From an uncultured Erysipelotrichaceae bacterium (lineage in GTDB: Bacteria; Bacillota_I; Bacilli_A; RFN20; CAG-826), in NCBI GenBank assembly GCA_902785645.1, contig CACZZG010000009.1, positions 5,321 through 40,260 of the forward strand: DNA of 34,940 nt, read 5' to 3'. Below, piece by piece: positions 17,078 through 24,586 of this stretch (positions are counted from its first letter, which is position 1; each line of letters begins with the position of its first letter). Made by a program: the position numbers and the translations under genes. Below the pieces are notes generated by a model that was given only the letters and a program-made list of their open reading frames with translations, searched no databases and was not told where the DNA came from.

Positions 17078-18727
17078 ATGCAAAAACCAACTATTTATGA
17101 GAAATTACAAGAAGCGATTAACGACTTTCCACACGGTTTAGCCGTATATTATAATGGTCGAAAAATAAGCTATCGCAAGCTCGATAAACTCATTGACAGA
17201 ACCGCTGATATTTTGGTTAATCGTTTAGGAATTAAAGCTGGGGATAAGTTATTAATAGCACAGCCTAATATTCCTGATGTTTTGAATCTTTTCTATGCCG
17301 CAAATAAGATTGGTGCTATTTGTGATTTTGTCCATCCATTTACACCCTTCAACCAAATCGTTGCTGATATGCGTGCTGCTGATGTTAAATATGCATTCCT
17401 GTTCGAACAAAGAATAGCTAAAGAAGTTGAAAGATATCGTGATATCGCTGACAAGATTATCGTTACTCGAGTTGAAGACTATCTTCCTTTAGGAAAAAGA
17501 TTCATTTATCACAACTTCATGAATAACGCCATTAGACGAAAATTAGGTAAGTGGAGAGGCTCATTCAAAGGATTTAGGTACTTTAAAGATTTAAAGCCAA
17601 CCGGAAAAATTCCTCAAACAGTTACTGGTAAAGCTGATCAAATTTCCGTTATGCTTCATAGCGGTTCTACTACAGGTGATCCTAAAACGATTTGTTTGTG
17701 TGATAACAATTTGAACTTTGTCGCTGAACACGCATGTGAGATGCTTGCATGTAAACCAGAAGAAATTCGTGGTGGTGGAATGTTATCTGTTCTTCCATCA
17801 TTCCATGGTTTTGGTTTGTGCATTACCATGCATGCGCCTTTGATTACACGCTTTGCATGTATACTTGTGCCTAAGTTCTCCGCGAAAGAAACCGCAAAAA
17901 TTATGAGAAAGACAAAAGTCTCTTGCATATGTGGTGTGCCTACAATGTATGAAAATTTACTCAAGTGTGATGAATTCACTCATAATCCAAAACTTAAGAG
18001 ATTACATGTTGTTTTCTGTGGTGGCGATTCTTTATCAAGCAAACTCCAAGAACAATTTAATGAAGTGATGAAACGGAATGGGTCACATTGCCAAATGTTT
18101 GAAGGATACGGTTTAACAGAAGCGGTATGTGTTAACATTGTTAATACATTTGACCACAATAAAGCCGGTTCCATTGGTTATCCAATTTCTGGTGCTGAAT
18201 TCAAGATCGTTGATGAAAATGGCAAAGAATTACCAAGAGGAGAAATTGGCGAAATCACCCTTAAATCTGAAGCTGTAATGGTGGGATATTTTAATGATGA
18301 AAAAGCCACAAAAGAAGCAGTAAAAGATGGCTGGTTATATACTGGCGATTTAGGTTATATGGATGAAGATGGTTATGTCTTCTTCAAGCAAAGAAAAAAG
18401 AGAGTTGTTAAAGTCTCCGGTGTTGGTGTTTTCCCAACCGAAATAGAAAGATTAGTTGAGTCTGTTCCTGGTGTCAGTGCATGCTGTGCAATTGAAATAC
18501 CTGATCCTAGACTTCAAAGTGCAATTAAAATCTTTGTCGTGGCAAAGTATTTTGATGAAATTGGCATGAGAAATGCCATTATGGATACTTGTAAAAAGTA
18601 TCTTATTAGATGGGCCGTCCCTAAAGAGATTGAATTCTGTGACGATTTACCAAAGACTCTATTAGGTAAAATTGATTTTAAAGTGTTACAGAAACAAGAA
18701 GACCTGAAGAGGGGAATTACACGGTAA
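17078..18727 (+). CDS. Acyl-CoA synthetase-like AMP-binding enzyme
   Basis: Class I adenylate-forming ligase of 549 residues. The P-loop-like A3 motif is MLHSGSTTGDPKT, A5 is FEGYGLTEAV, A7 is YTGDLGYMDEDGYVFF, A8 is KQRKKRVVKVSGVGVFPTEI, and the catalytic A10 lysine is in TLLGKIDFK near the end. Specificity (acetate, fatty acid or other) cannot be read from the motifs. It follows the DUF1624 membrane gene by 4 nt and precedes tRNA-Leu by 10 nt, with no terminator in between, so the tRNA is likely on the same transcript. Confidence 0.87.
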   Translation: MQKPTIYEKLQEAINDFPHGLAVYYNGRKISYRKLDKLIDRTADILVNRLGIKAGDKLLIAQPNIPDVLNLFYAANKIGAICDFVHPFTPFNQIVADMRAADVKYAFLFEQRIAKEVERYRDIADKIIVTRVEDYLPLGKRFIYHNFMNNAIRRKLGKWRGSFKGFRYFKDLKPTGKIPQTVTGKADQISVMLHSGSTTGDPKTICLCDNNLNFVAEHACEMLACKPEEIRGGGMLSVLPSFHGFGLCITMHAPLITRFACILVPKFSAKETAKIMRKTKVSCICGVPTMYENLLKCDEFTHNPKLKRLHVVFCGGDSLSSKLQEQFNEVMKRNGSHCQMFEGYGLTEAVCVNIVNTFDHNKAGSIGYPISGAEFKIVDENGKELPRGEIGEITLKSEAVMVGYFNDEKATKEAVKDGWLYTGDLGYMDEDGYVFFKQRKKRVVKVSGVGVFPTEIERLVESVPGVSACCAIEIPDPRLQSAIKIFVVAKYFDEIGMRNAIMDTCKKYLIRWAVPKEIEFCDDLPKTLLGKIDFKVLQKQEDLKRGITR

Positions 18728-18737
18728 GTGTGATTAT

Positions 18738-18822
18738 GCGGCCATGGCGGAATTGGTAGACGCGCTAGTTTCAGACGCTAGTGGGGAGACCCATGGAAGT
18801 TCAAGTCTTCTTGGCCGCACCA
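18738..18822 (+). tRNA. tRNA-Leu(CAG)
   Basis: An 85-nt class II tRNA with a long variable arm and encoded CCA. Acceptor GCGGCCA/TGGCCGC; anticodon stem CTAGT/GCTAG with one T-G pair; loop TTCAGAC gives anticodon CAG (codon CTG). T-loop TTCAAGT. Confidence 0.93.
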
Positions 18823-18838
18823 ATTAGTTTCCAAAAAT

Positions 18839-18867
18839 AGGTTATTGTTAGAATTACAATATCAACC
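18839..18867 (+). terminator. Weak hairpin downstream of tRNA-Leu
   Basis: GGTT-ATTGT pairs with ACAAT-ATC-AACC, with a bulge; only ATTTATT follows. It may act as a weak terminator or a processing signal. Confidence 0.35.
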
Positions 18868-18897
18868 ATTTATTAACTTATAAAAGAAGGTGTTTAT

Positions 18898-19230
18898 ATG
18901 AAAAAGAAAGAACTCTATTTTGTATTAGAAAGTTCTGAAAGAGCATTCTCGACATTAGAAGAGATTAAACAAGCTGGTTTTAATGCGACAGTGGTTTCCA
19001 CAGAGAGCTTAAGACACGCTGTTGAATATACTCCTGAAGATCATCATTTTTTGAATTTAAGACATATTGAGCAAAACCAACTATTACAGAGTATTCTTTG
19101 TCTATTTGTCGTTGATGAAAATAGATTAGAAGAACTTAAAGAAGTCATTAGAAGATGCACAAATAACTTTAAGGGTTTAAAGGGATTTATGTATTCTCGT
19201 GACATTTTAGATTACGAAGGATCAATTTAA
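18898..19230 (+). CDS. Small cytosolic protein coupled to an antiporter, possibly PII-like
   Basis: I do not recognise this 110-residue protein by name. Its secondary-structure pattern looks like beta (KELYFVLES), helix (AFSTLEEIKQAGF), beta (NATVVSTE), a middle insert rich in H and E (about 44-65), beta (SILCLFVVDE), helix (NRLEELKEVIRRC), beta (LKGFMYSRDI). That order is compatible with a ferredoxin-like PII or PII-like regulator. It has a GAAGGTG ribosome site, no membrane segment, and lies 6 nt before a cation/proton antiporter, so a regulatory role for the transporter is a reasonable inference but nothing more. Confidence 0.55.
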   Translation: MKKKELYFVLESSERAFSTLEEIKQAGFNATVVSTESLRHAVEYTPEDHHFLNLRHIEQNQLLQSILCLFVVDENRLEELKEVIRRCTNNFKGLKGFMYSRDILDYEGSI

Positions 19231-19236
19231 TCTTTT

Positions 19237-20535
19237 ATGGATTTCCATATATTTTTATACATAGCTGTTCTTTTGCTTGCGGCTTTATTATCTTCACGTT
19301 TAATGAAGGTATTAAAACTTCCTAACGTTACTGGTTATATCATTACCGGTATCATTATGGGTCCTTTTGTCTTTGGTTTATTTTTTAATAACTTCAGTTA
19401 TGACGGAATCAAAGAAAGTATTATCTTTGAATTTGTTAATAAAATTAAATGGGTATCCACAATTGCCCTAGGATTTATTGCTTTCTCTATTGGTACATCT
19501 TTTAAGATGACTGTTATTAAAACTGTCGGTAAGAAAGTTCTTGTTATTACAGTATTAGAAGCATTATTTGCCTCAATAGCGGTTATCTTGGTTTTAGTGG
19601 GTGTACATTTCATTTTCCCAAAAGATGTTTCTTGGGAGCTTGTTCTAACATTAGGCGCAATCGCTAGTGCAACAGCACCGGCCGCTACCTTAATGGTTAT
19701 TAAGCAATATAAAGCTAGAGGTCCACTTGTTGATACACTTCTTCCTGTCGTGGCATTAGATGATGCTGCGGCGTTGATTCTTTTTGCTATTTTATTCCAA
19801 GTGGCAAGCACAATTTCACTTGGTGGATCATTTGATTTTGTTAAGATGCTTGTTAAACCAATAGTGGAAATAGTGGTTTCCGTTGTTATAGGTGCCGCCT
19901 TTGGTTTCTTTATTAGTTTCTTAAATCGTTTCTTTAAATCAAGAAACAATCGTTTAATCATTTGTATTTTCTCAATCTTTGCAGCATGCGGTCTTTATTA
20001 TCTAATTAAAAGTATTAAATTAGGATCATTTGGTTCACTTGAACTCAGTTCCTTATTAATGTGCATGATGATAGGCGCTGTATACACAAATATGTTTAAG
20101 GAAAGTGGAAGAACACTCGATGTTATGGATCGTTTTACTTCTCCAATATATTTGATGTTCTTCGTCATTTCTGGCGCTTCATTAGATTTGACAATATTCT
20201 TTAATAAGAATGGTTTAATCGTTTTAGCGATTGCCGGATTCTATATGGTCTCAAGAGTTATTGGTAAATGGGCTGGTGCCTTTACTGGTGCTTCAATATC
20301 AAGATGCGAACCTAAAATCAGAAAGTATCTTGGTTTCGCTCTTATTCCTCAAGCCGGCGTTGCTATCGGTCTTGCTACTAGTGCTAGTGCTCTGTTTTAT
20401 GAAAGCGGAAATCTTGAAGCCAGTGCGCTTGTCATTGCTATTGTATTGACCTCAACATTGGTCTATGAATTAATAGGTCCATTAGTGAGCAAGTTCGCTC
20501 TAAAAAAAGCTGGAGAAATACCGGAAAACGAATAA
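19237..20535 (+). CDS. Cation/proton antiporter, CPA family (Na+/H+ exchanger domain)
   Basis: A 432-residue polytopic protein with about 12-13 membrane segments. Family features: LPNVTGYIITGIIMGP at the N-terminus, the LGAIASATAPAATLMVIKQY segment and VVALDDAAALILFAI with the paired aspartates of ion exchange, and a C-terminal LGFALIPQAGVAIGLA segment. No C-terminal TrkA/RCK domain is present, which fits a separate small regulatory partner (the preceding 110-residue gene, 6 nt upstream). The ion, Na+ or K+, cannot be fixed from the sequence. Confidence 0.88.
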   Translation: MDFHIFLYIAVLLLAALLSSRLMKVLKLPNVTGYIITGIIMGPFVFGLFFNNFSYDGIKESIIFEFVNKIKWVSTIALGFIAFSIGTSFKMTVIKTVGKKVLVITVLEALFASIAVILVLVGVHFIFPKDVSWELVLTLGAIASATAPAATLMVIKQYKARGPLVDTLLPVVALDDAAALILFAILFQVASTISLGGSFDFVKMLVKPIVEIVVSVVIGAAFGFFISFLNRFFKSRNNRLIICIFSIFAACGLYYLIKSIKLGSFGSLELSSLLMCMMIGAVYTNMFKESGRTLDVMDRFTSPIYLMFFVISGASLDLTIFFNKNGLIVLAIAGFYMVSRVIGKWAGAFTGASISRCEPKIRKYLGFALIPQAGVAIGLATSASALFYESGNLEASALVIAIVLTSTLVYELIGPLVSKFALKKAGEIPENE

Positions 20536-20540
20536 AAAAC

Positions 20541-20564
20541 GCGCAAAAACCTATTATTTTGCGC
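20541..20564 (-). other. Hairpin with T run only on the minus strand
   Basis: GCGCAAAA (20541-20548) pairs with TTTTGCGC (20557-20564). On the plus strand it is followed by AAAAAT; on the minus strand by GTTTTTT, so it looks like a terminator for minus-strand transcripts, although no minus-strand gene lies nearby. It lies between the antiporter and tRNA-Arg. Confidence 0.4.
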
Positions 20565-20570
20565 AAAAAT

Positions 20571-20648
20571 GTGCCTGTAGCTCAGTTGGATAAGAGCGTA
20601 ACCCTCCGAAGGTTAAGGTCGTACGTTCAATTCGTACCAGGCACTCCA
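20571..20648 (+). tRNA. tRNA-Arg(CCG)
   Basis: Acceptor GTGCCTG/CAGGCAC, encoded CCA, anticodon stem TAACC/GGTTA with loop CTCCGAA (anticodon CCG, codon CGG), T-loop TTCAATT. 78 nt. It starts 35 nt after the antiporter stop. Confidence 0.95.
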
Positions 20649-20657
20649 AATATCTAT

Positions 20658-20693
20658 AAATCCCGATGTGGAAAATTCATTAGGGATTTTTTT
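20658..20693 (+). terminator. Terminator after tRNA-Arg
   Basis: AAATCCC (20658-20664) pairs with GGGATTT (20683-20689) across an 18-nt loop, then a seven-T run. Confidence 0.8.
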
Positions 20694-20694
20694 G

Positions 20695-20724
20695 TTGCAA
20701 CATTTATTATTAGTAAACTAAAAT
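20695..20724 (+). promoter_or_regulatory. Promoter of tRNA-Leu(CAA)
   Basis: TTGCAA (20695-20700), 18-nt spacer, TAAAAT (20719-20724); start predicted just before the tRNA at 20735. Confidence 0.6.
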
Positions 20725-20734
20725 ATGTAAAGTT

Positions 20735-20821
20735 GCCCGAGTGGTGAAACTGGTAGACGCACTGGACTCAAAATCCAGCGGTAGCGATACCGTGTCGGTT
20801 CAAGTCCGACCTTGGGCACCA
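20735..20821 (+). tRNA. tRNA-Leu(CAA)
   Basis: Class II tRNA of 87 nt. Acceptor GCCCGAG/CTTGGGC, encoded CCA, anticodon stem CTGGA/TCCAG, loop CTCAAAA (anticodon CAA, codon TTG), variable arm GCGGTAGCGATACCGT, T-loop TTCAAGT. Confidence 0.95.
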
Positions 20822-20835
20822 ACAAGTTCAGAATG

Positions 20836-20857
20836 CCTTGATCCATCAAGGTTTTTT
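20836..20857 (+). terminator. Terminator after tRNA-Leu(CAA)
   Basis: CCTTGAT (20836-20842), CC, ATCAAGG (20845-20851), then TTTTTT. Confidence 0.88.
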
Positions 20858-20907
20858 CTTTTTCTATTAAAAATTAATTTTATTTATGGTGTGCGCGTAG
20901 CGATTTC

Positions 20908-20937
20908 TTGACTGTTGTTTTGTTGGTCATATATGAT
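20908..20937 (+). promoter_or_regulatory. Promoter of the lipoprotein gene
   Basis: TTGACT (20908-20913), 18-nt spacer, TATGAT (20932-20937). An AAGAGGA ribosome site follows about 10 nt before the ATG at 20964. Confidence 0.65.
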
Positions 20938-20963
20938 AAAAAAGAAAAGAGGATTATCTCATA

Positions 20964-21410
20964 ATGAAATTAAAAAATATTTTCCTTGCTTTAACATGTT
21001 TGAGCACCGTTGCTCTTGGCGGATGTAAATCTCAAAATGTTAAACCGAGCTCAGATGCCCATGAACATCTTGCTGATGCATATGGTTTTTGTTCTTGCGG
21101 TGCTTATTTAGGTGAAACATTCGAATTTACCGATGATATTGTTACAAAAATTTATCCTGAAATGGAAGATAACGGAGCTTATTTCTTCCGCGTTGCTTCT
21201 TCAGATGGATATGGATACGATATCATTAATTTGGATGAGATTGATGATGAAGAGGTCTTTGGTTTCACAATGTATGGTGGCAGTCCAACAAATATGACCT
21301 TCGATAAAACCAAAACACCTTTAGGTGAAGATGGCTATATCTATTTAGCGATTCATACTAAAAGTGCTCATAATAATGCACTCATTTCAATAGAAAGAAG
21401 ACCAAAATAA
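20964..21410 (+). CDS. Small secreted lipoprotein with HxH and CxC motifs
   Basis: A 148-residue predicted lipoprotein: basic start MKLKN, hydrophobic core, and lipobox VALGGC with the modified cysteine at C21. The mature part opens with AHEHLADAYGFCSCGAYLG, containing an HxH pair and a CxC pair that could bind metal, then an acidic, beta-rich domain (DDIVTKIYPEMEDNGAYFFR, DEIDDEEVF). I do not recognise the family. It is a single gene with its own promoter and terminator. Its neighbour is the riboswitch-controlled metal ATPase, but the terminator separates them, so shared function is only a guess. Confidence 0.7.
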   Translation: MKLKNIFLALTCLSTVALGGCKSQNVKPSSDAHEHLADAYGFCSCGAYLGETFEFTDDIVTKIYPEMEDNGAYFFRVASSDGYGYDIINLDEIDDEEVFGFTMYGGSPTNMTFDKTKTPLGEDGYIYLAIHTKSAHNNALISIERRPK

Positions 21411-21448
21411 AAAGTAGGGTATTGACTACATCTATTTATTTACTTAAT

Positions 21449-21491
21449 AAGAAGCCAATTCAAAAGAATACTGATGGCTTCTTTTCTTTTT
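21449..21491 (+). terminator. Terminator after the lipoprotein gene
   Basis: AAGAAGCCA (21449-21457) pairs with TGGCTTCTT (21475-21483), followed by a T-rich tract. The 21411-21580 stretch holds nothing else that I can identify. Confidence 0.8.
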
Positions 21492-21579
21492 GCAAATTCA
21501 ATAGAGTAAATACATTACCAATTAAAGTAATAAAAGAGAAAAAACAGCATTTGTTATTTTTCTTATTTGGATTATTCCT

Positions 21580-21585
21580 TATAAT
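21580..21585 (+). promoter_or_regulatory. -10 box of the riboswitch/ATPase transcript
   Basis: TATAAT at 21580-21585 places the transcript start near 21592, a few bases before the riboswitch aptamer. The -35 region is T-rich without a clear hexamer. Confidence 0.55.
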
Positions 21586-21596
21586 AGATAAGGACA

Positions 21597-21680
21597 ATTT
21601 AAGCGGGAGTAGCAAAGTCATAAGTTCGTCAGCACGATGAATAATCCGGACTATGACCACATTAGTGAGCGAGACGTATT
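21597..21680 (+). ncRNA. yybP-ykoY manganese riboswitch
   Basis: The hallmark GGGAGTAGC (21605-21613) is followed by a GTCATA/TATGAC stem (21618-21623 with 21652-21657), a second hairpin TTCGTC-AGCAC-GATGAA, the inner CCGGAC segment, and the second hallmark loop GCGAGACG (21669-21676). The order matches the yybP-ykoY aptamer, in which the GGGGAGTAGC and GCAAGACC loops dock to hold Mn2+. The outer stem is short and bulged (AAGCG with CGTATT). No terminator follows; the aptamer ends just before the AAGAGGAG ribosome site, so control at translation initiation is likely. Confidence 0.85.
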
Positions 21681-21698
21681 TCCAAGAGGAGTATTTTT

Positions 21699-24500
21699 AT
21701 GTTTGAAACAAAAAACACCAAAGAAACACTTCAAGAACTTAATGTCGATCCTAAACAAGGTTTAACGACAGAAGAAGCTGGGAAAAGAATTAGCCAATAC
21801 GGTTTAAACAAACTAGCCGAAAAGAAAAAAACTCCGCTCATTCTTGTGTTTTTAGGTAACTTCAATGATCCAATGATCTTTATTTTAATTGCGGCAGCTT
21901 TATTATCTGTCGCAATTTCTATTTTTAACACCATTCATAATGGTGATAAGTTTGATTTTGCTGATCCAATTATCATCATGGGTGTTTGTGTTCTTAATGC
22001 GATTATTGGAACCGTACAAGAAAGCAAAGCAGAAAAATCACTAGAAGCATTGAAGAGAATGTCTTCACCAACATGTATTGTGAGACGTGATGGTAAATTA
22101 GTGGAATTAAAAGCGGAAGAATTAGTTCCTGGTGACATCGTTATCTTAGAAGAAGGAAGAACAGTTCCTGCAGATTTACGCTTAATCGAAACTATTAACT
22201 TAAAAACTGATGAATCATCTTTAACCGGTGAATCATTACCAGTAGAAAAAGACGCAAACATCGTATTCACCGACGAAGTTGGTGTTGGTGATAGAGTCAA
22301 TATGGCTTATATGTCCACGCCAGTTGTCTATGGACGTGGTGAAGGTGTTGTCGTTTTAACAGGTATGAAAACAGAGACTGGTAAAATCGCCAAATTATTA
22401 TCTGAAAGCGAAGATGATACCACACCTTTACAAAAGCAACTTGCTAAATTATCAAAATTCCTTGGAATTTTAACAATCGCAATTGTCGTTATTTTATTTG
22501 GTGTCCAATTAATTGACTTAGTTAAACACTTACATGTCGCTGGTGAAATGAGTAATGGTGGTGCTTGGTTAGATGGCATTATCGAGAACTTCATGTTTGC
22601 TATTTCATTAGCCGTTGCCGCTGTTCCTGAAGGTTTGCCAGCTGTTGTTACTATTGTTTTAGCCTTAGGTGTTCAAAAGATGGTTAAAGCTAACACAATT
22701 GTGAGAAAGCTTCCTTCTGTTGAAACTTTAGGTGCTGTCTCAGTTGTTTGTTCAGATAAAACCGGTACATTAACACAAAATAAGATGACCGTTGTTAGAG
22801 CCTACATTAACGAAAAATTATTAGGCGAAGATGAAATATTAGATGAACAATGCAAGATGCTTTCTATGGGTCTTTCATTATGTAGTAATGCTTCTGTTGA
22901 TAATGGTGTCTATGGGGACCCAACAGAAGTCGCTTTAGTGGAATATGCGAATAAGATGAATCAACACAAAGGTGATTTAGAGAAAATTGCTCCACGTATT
23001 AATGAATATCCATTTGATTCAGTCCGTAAAATGATGACCACTCAACATGATTATCAAGGCAAAAAGATCATCTTCACCAAAGGTGCAATTGACTCCATCT
23101 TAAAAGTTGCCGATAGAATTGATATTAATGGTAAAGTCAGAAAAATTACTGATGAAGATAAGAAAAATATTATGAATGCAAGTGATGCGATGGCAGTGGA
23201 TGCCTTACGTGTATTAGGTCTTGCGTATAGTTATACAGATGAATTAAAAGAAGAACAATTAGTCTTCTGTGGTTTAGTGGGTATGATTGATCCACCAAGA
23301 CCAGAAGCGAAGAACGCTGTTTCTATCTTCAAGAAAGCTGGTATCACCACAATTATGATTACTGGTGACCACAAAACAACCGCTTTAGCAATTGCTAAAC
23401 AATTAGGTATTACCGATGAAAATGGTGAAGCTTTATCTGGTGATGAAATCGACGCATTAACACCTGAACAATTACAAGAGAAAGTCAAAACAGTTCATGT
23501 CTTTGCTCGTGTTTCTCCAGAAAATAAAGTTCAAATTGTTACCGCAGTTAGAGCTAACGGAAATATCGCCGCTATGACAGGTGACGGTGTTAACGATGCT
23601 CCATCCTTAAAGAATGCAGATATTGGTATCGCAATGGGCATTACCGGAACTGACGTTGCTAAAGGTGCGGCGGATATGGTTTTAACCGATGACAACTTTG
23701 CCTCTATTGAAAAAGCTGTTGAAGAAGGTCGTGGCATTTATGCCAATATTAAGAAAACAGTCTTATTCTTATTATCCACAAATATCGCTGAAGTTTTAGC
23801 GATGTTCGTCGTAGTAGTGATGTCTTTATTCTTACAAAACTATAATATCCCAACTCCATTACTCGCCATCCATATTTTATGGGTCAACTTAATTACTGAC
23901 TCATTACCAGCGGTTGCTTTAGGCGCAGACGCTAAAGAAGATGGCATCATGGATGATCAACCAAGAAATCCAAAAGAATCCTTATTCTCCCGTGGTGGTT
24001 ATTGGATTACATTTGGTTATGGCTTATTAATTACCGTTACTACAGTGTTTGCCTTCTTAATGATTCCAATCTTTGAAGGACATGCTACATCACTTAACCA
24101 AATCGCTGAGATTTTATCTAAAGGCGCAGAAGCCTTAAAGACAGGCAACACTGAATTAGCAGAATATAAATACTACATGATGTCTGTCACATCAGCGTTC
24201 TGTGTGTTAGGATTATCCGAATTATTCCATATGCTCGGTATGACATCTATTAGAAAATCATTCGTTCATAACTTCACATCTAAGAACTGGTTATTATGGG
24301 TTTCATTCACGGTGGGTATTGGTTTACAAATTGCTGTTGTCAACATTCCACATGTCAATACGTTCTTCAAATGTTATCCATTAGATATCGCACACTGGGG
24401 AATTATCTTCGCATTAAGCGCCGCTCCAGTAGTGGTTCATGAGATTGTCGCTCTTATTCTCTTCATAAGAAGAAAAGTCAAAAATAGAGCCGCAAAATAG
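21699..24500 (+). CDS. P-type II cation ATPase, probable Mn2+ (Ca2+) exporter
   Basis: A 933-residue P2-type ATPase with a cation-ATPase N-domain start (FETKNTKETLQELNVDPKQG), actuator TDESSLTGESLPVEK, membrane AVAAVPEGLPAVVTIV, phosphorylation site SDKTGTLTQNKM (D353), hinge TGDGVNDAPSLKNADIGIAM, and the sixth membrane segment WVNLITDSLPAVAL with the cation-site N and D. By sequence alone it would be called a calcium ATPase of the Pmr1/SERCA group. The manganese riboswitch directly upstream argues that Mn2+ export is its main job, as shown for yybP-ykoY-controlled ATPases in lactic acid bacteria. AAGAGGAG lies 7 nt before the ATG. Confidence 0.93.
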   Translation: MFETKNTKETLQELNVDPKQGLTTEEAGKRISQYGLNKLAEKKKTPLILVFLGNFNDPMIFILIAAALLSVAISIFNTIHNGDKFDFADPIIIMGVCVLNAIIGTVQESKAEKSLEALKRMSSPTCIVRRDGKLVELKAEELVPGDIVILEEGRTVPADLRLIETINLKTDESSLTGESLPVEKDANIVFTDEVGVGDRVNMAYMSTPVVYGRGEGVVVLTGMKTETGKIAKLLSESEDDTTPLQKQLAKLSKFLGILTIAIVVILFGVQLIDLVKHLHVAGEMSNGGAWLDGIIENFMFAISLAVAAVPEGLPAVVTIVLALGVQKMVKANTIVRKLPSVETLGAVSVVCSDKTGTLTQNKMTVVRAYINEKLLGEDEILDEQCKMLSMGLSLCSNASVDNGVYGDPTEVALVEYANKMNQHKGDLEKIAPRINEYPFDSVRKMMTTQHDYQGKKIIFTKGAIDSILKVADRIDINGKVRKITDEDKKNIMNASDAMAVDALRVLGLAYSYTDELKEEQLVFCGLVGMIDPPRPEAKNAVSIFKKAGITTIMITGDHKTTALAIAKQLGITDENGEALSGDEIDALTPEQLQEKVKTVHVFARVSPENKVQIVTAVRANGNIAAMTGDGVNDAPSLKNADIGIAMGITGTDVAKGAADMVLTDDNFASIEKAVEEGRGIYANIKKTVLFLLSTNIAEVLAMFVVVVMSLFLQNYNIPTPLLAIHILWVNLITDSLPAVALGADAKEDGIMDDQPRNPKESLFSRGGYWITFGYGLLITVTTVFAFLMIPIFEGHATSLNQIAEILSKGAEALKTGNTELAEYKYYMMSVTSAFCVLGLSELFHMLGMTSIRKSFVHNFTSKNWLLWVSFTVGIGLQIAVVNIPHVNTFFKCYPLDIAHWGIIFALSAAPVVVHEIVALILFIRRKVKNRAAK

Positions 24501-24530
24501 TGACAGTAGAATTAAATAGTAAATGAGTAG

Positions 24531-24549
24531 AGCCGGATTTCCGGCTTTT
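24531..24549 (+). terminator. Terminator after the P-type ATPase
   Basis: AGCCGGA (24531-24537), TT, TCCGGCT (24540-24546), then TTTCTCTT. Confidence 0.8.
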
Positions 24550-24552
24550 CTC

Positions 24553-24580
24553 TTGTTTACTTAATATATTTATATATAAT
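24553..24580 (+). promoter_or_regulatory. Leaderless promoter of the oxidoreductase gene
   Basis: TTGTTT (24553-24558), 16-nt spacer, TATAAT (24575-24580). Only six bases separate the -10 box from the ATG at 24587, so the first transcribed base should be the start codon. There is no Shine-Dalgarno sequence. Confidence 0.7.
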
Positions 24581-24586
24581 AACGGC

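Noticed and set aside
19398-19961. 187-codon open frame on the minus strand inside the antiporter gene
   Set aside because: It is antisense to a well-conserved membrane protein, has no family resemblance, and reflects codon bias of the true gene.
21422-21660. Short open frames of 66-72 codons on both strands before the metal ATPase
   Set aside because: They cross a terminator, a promoter and the riboswitch; no ribosome site or recognisable protein.
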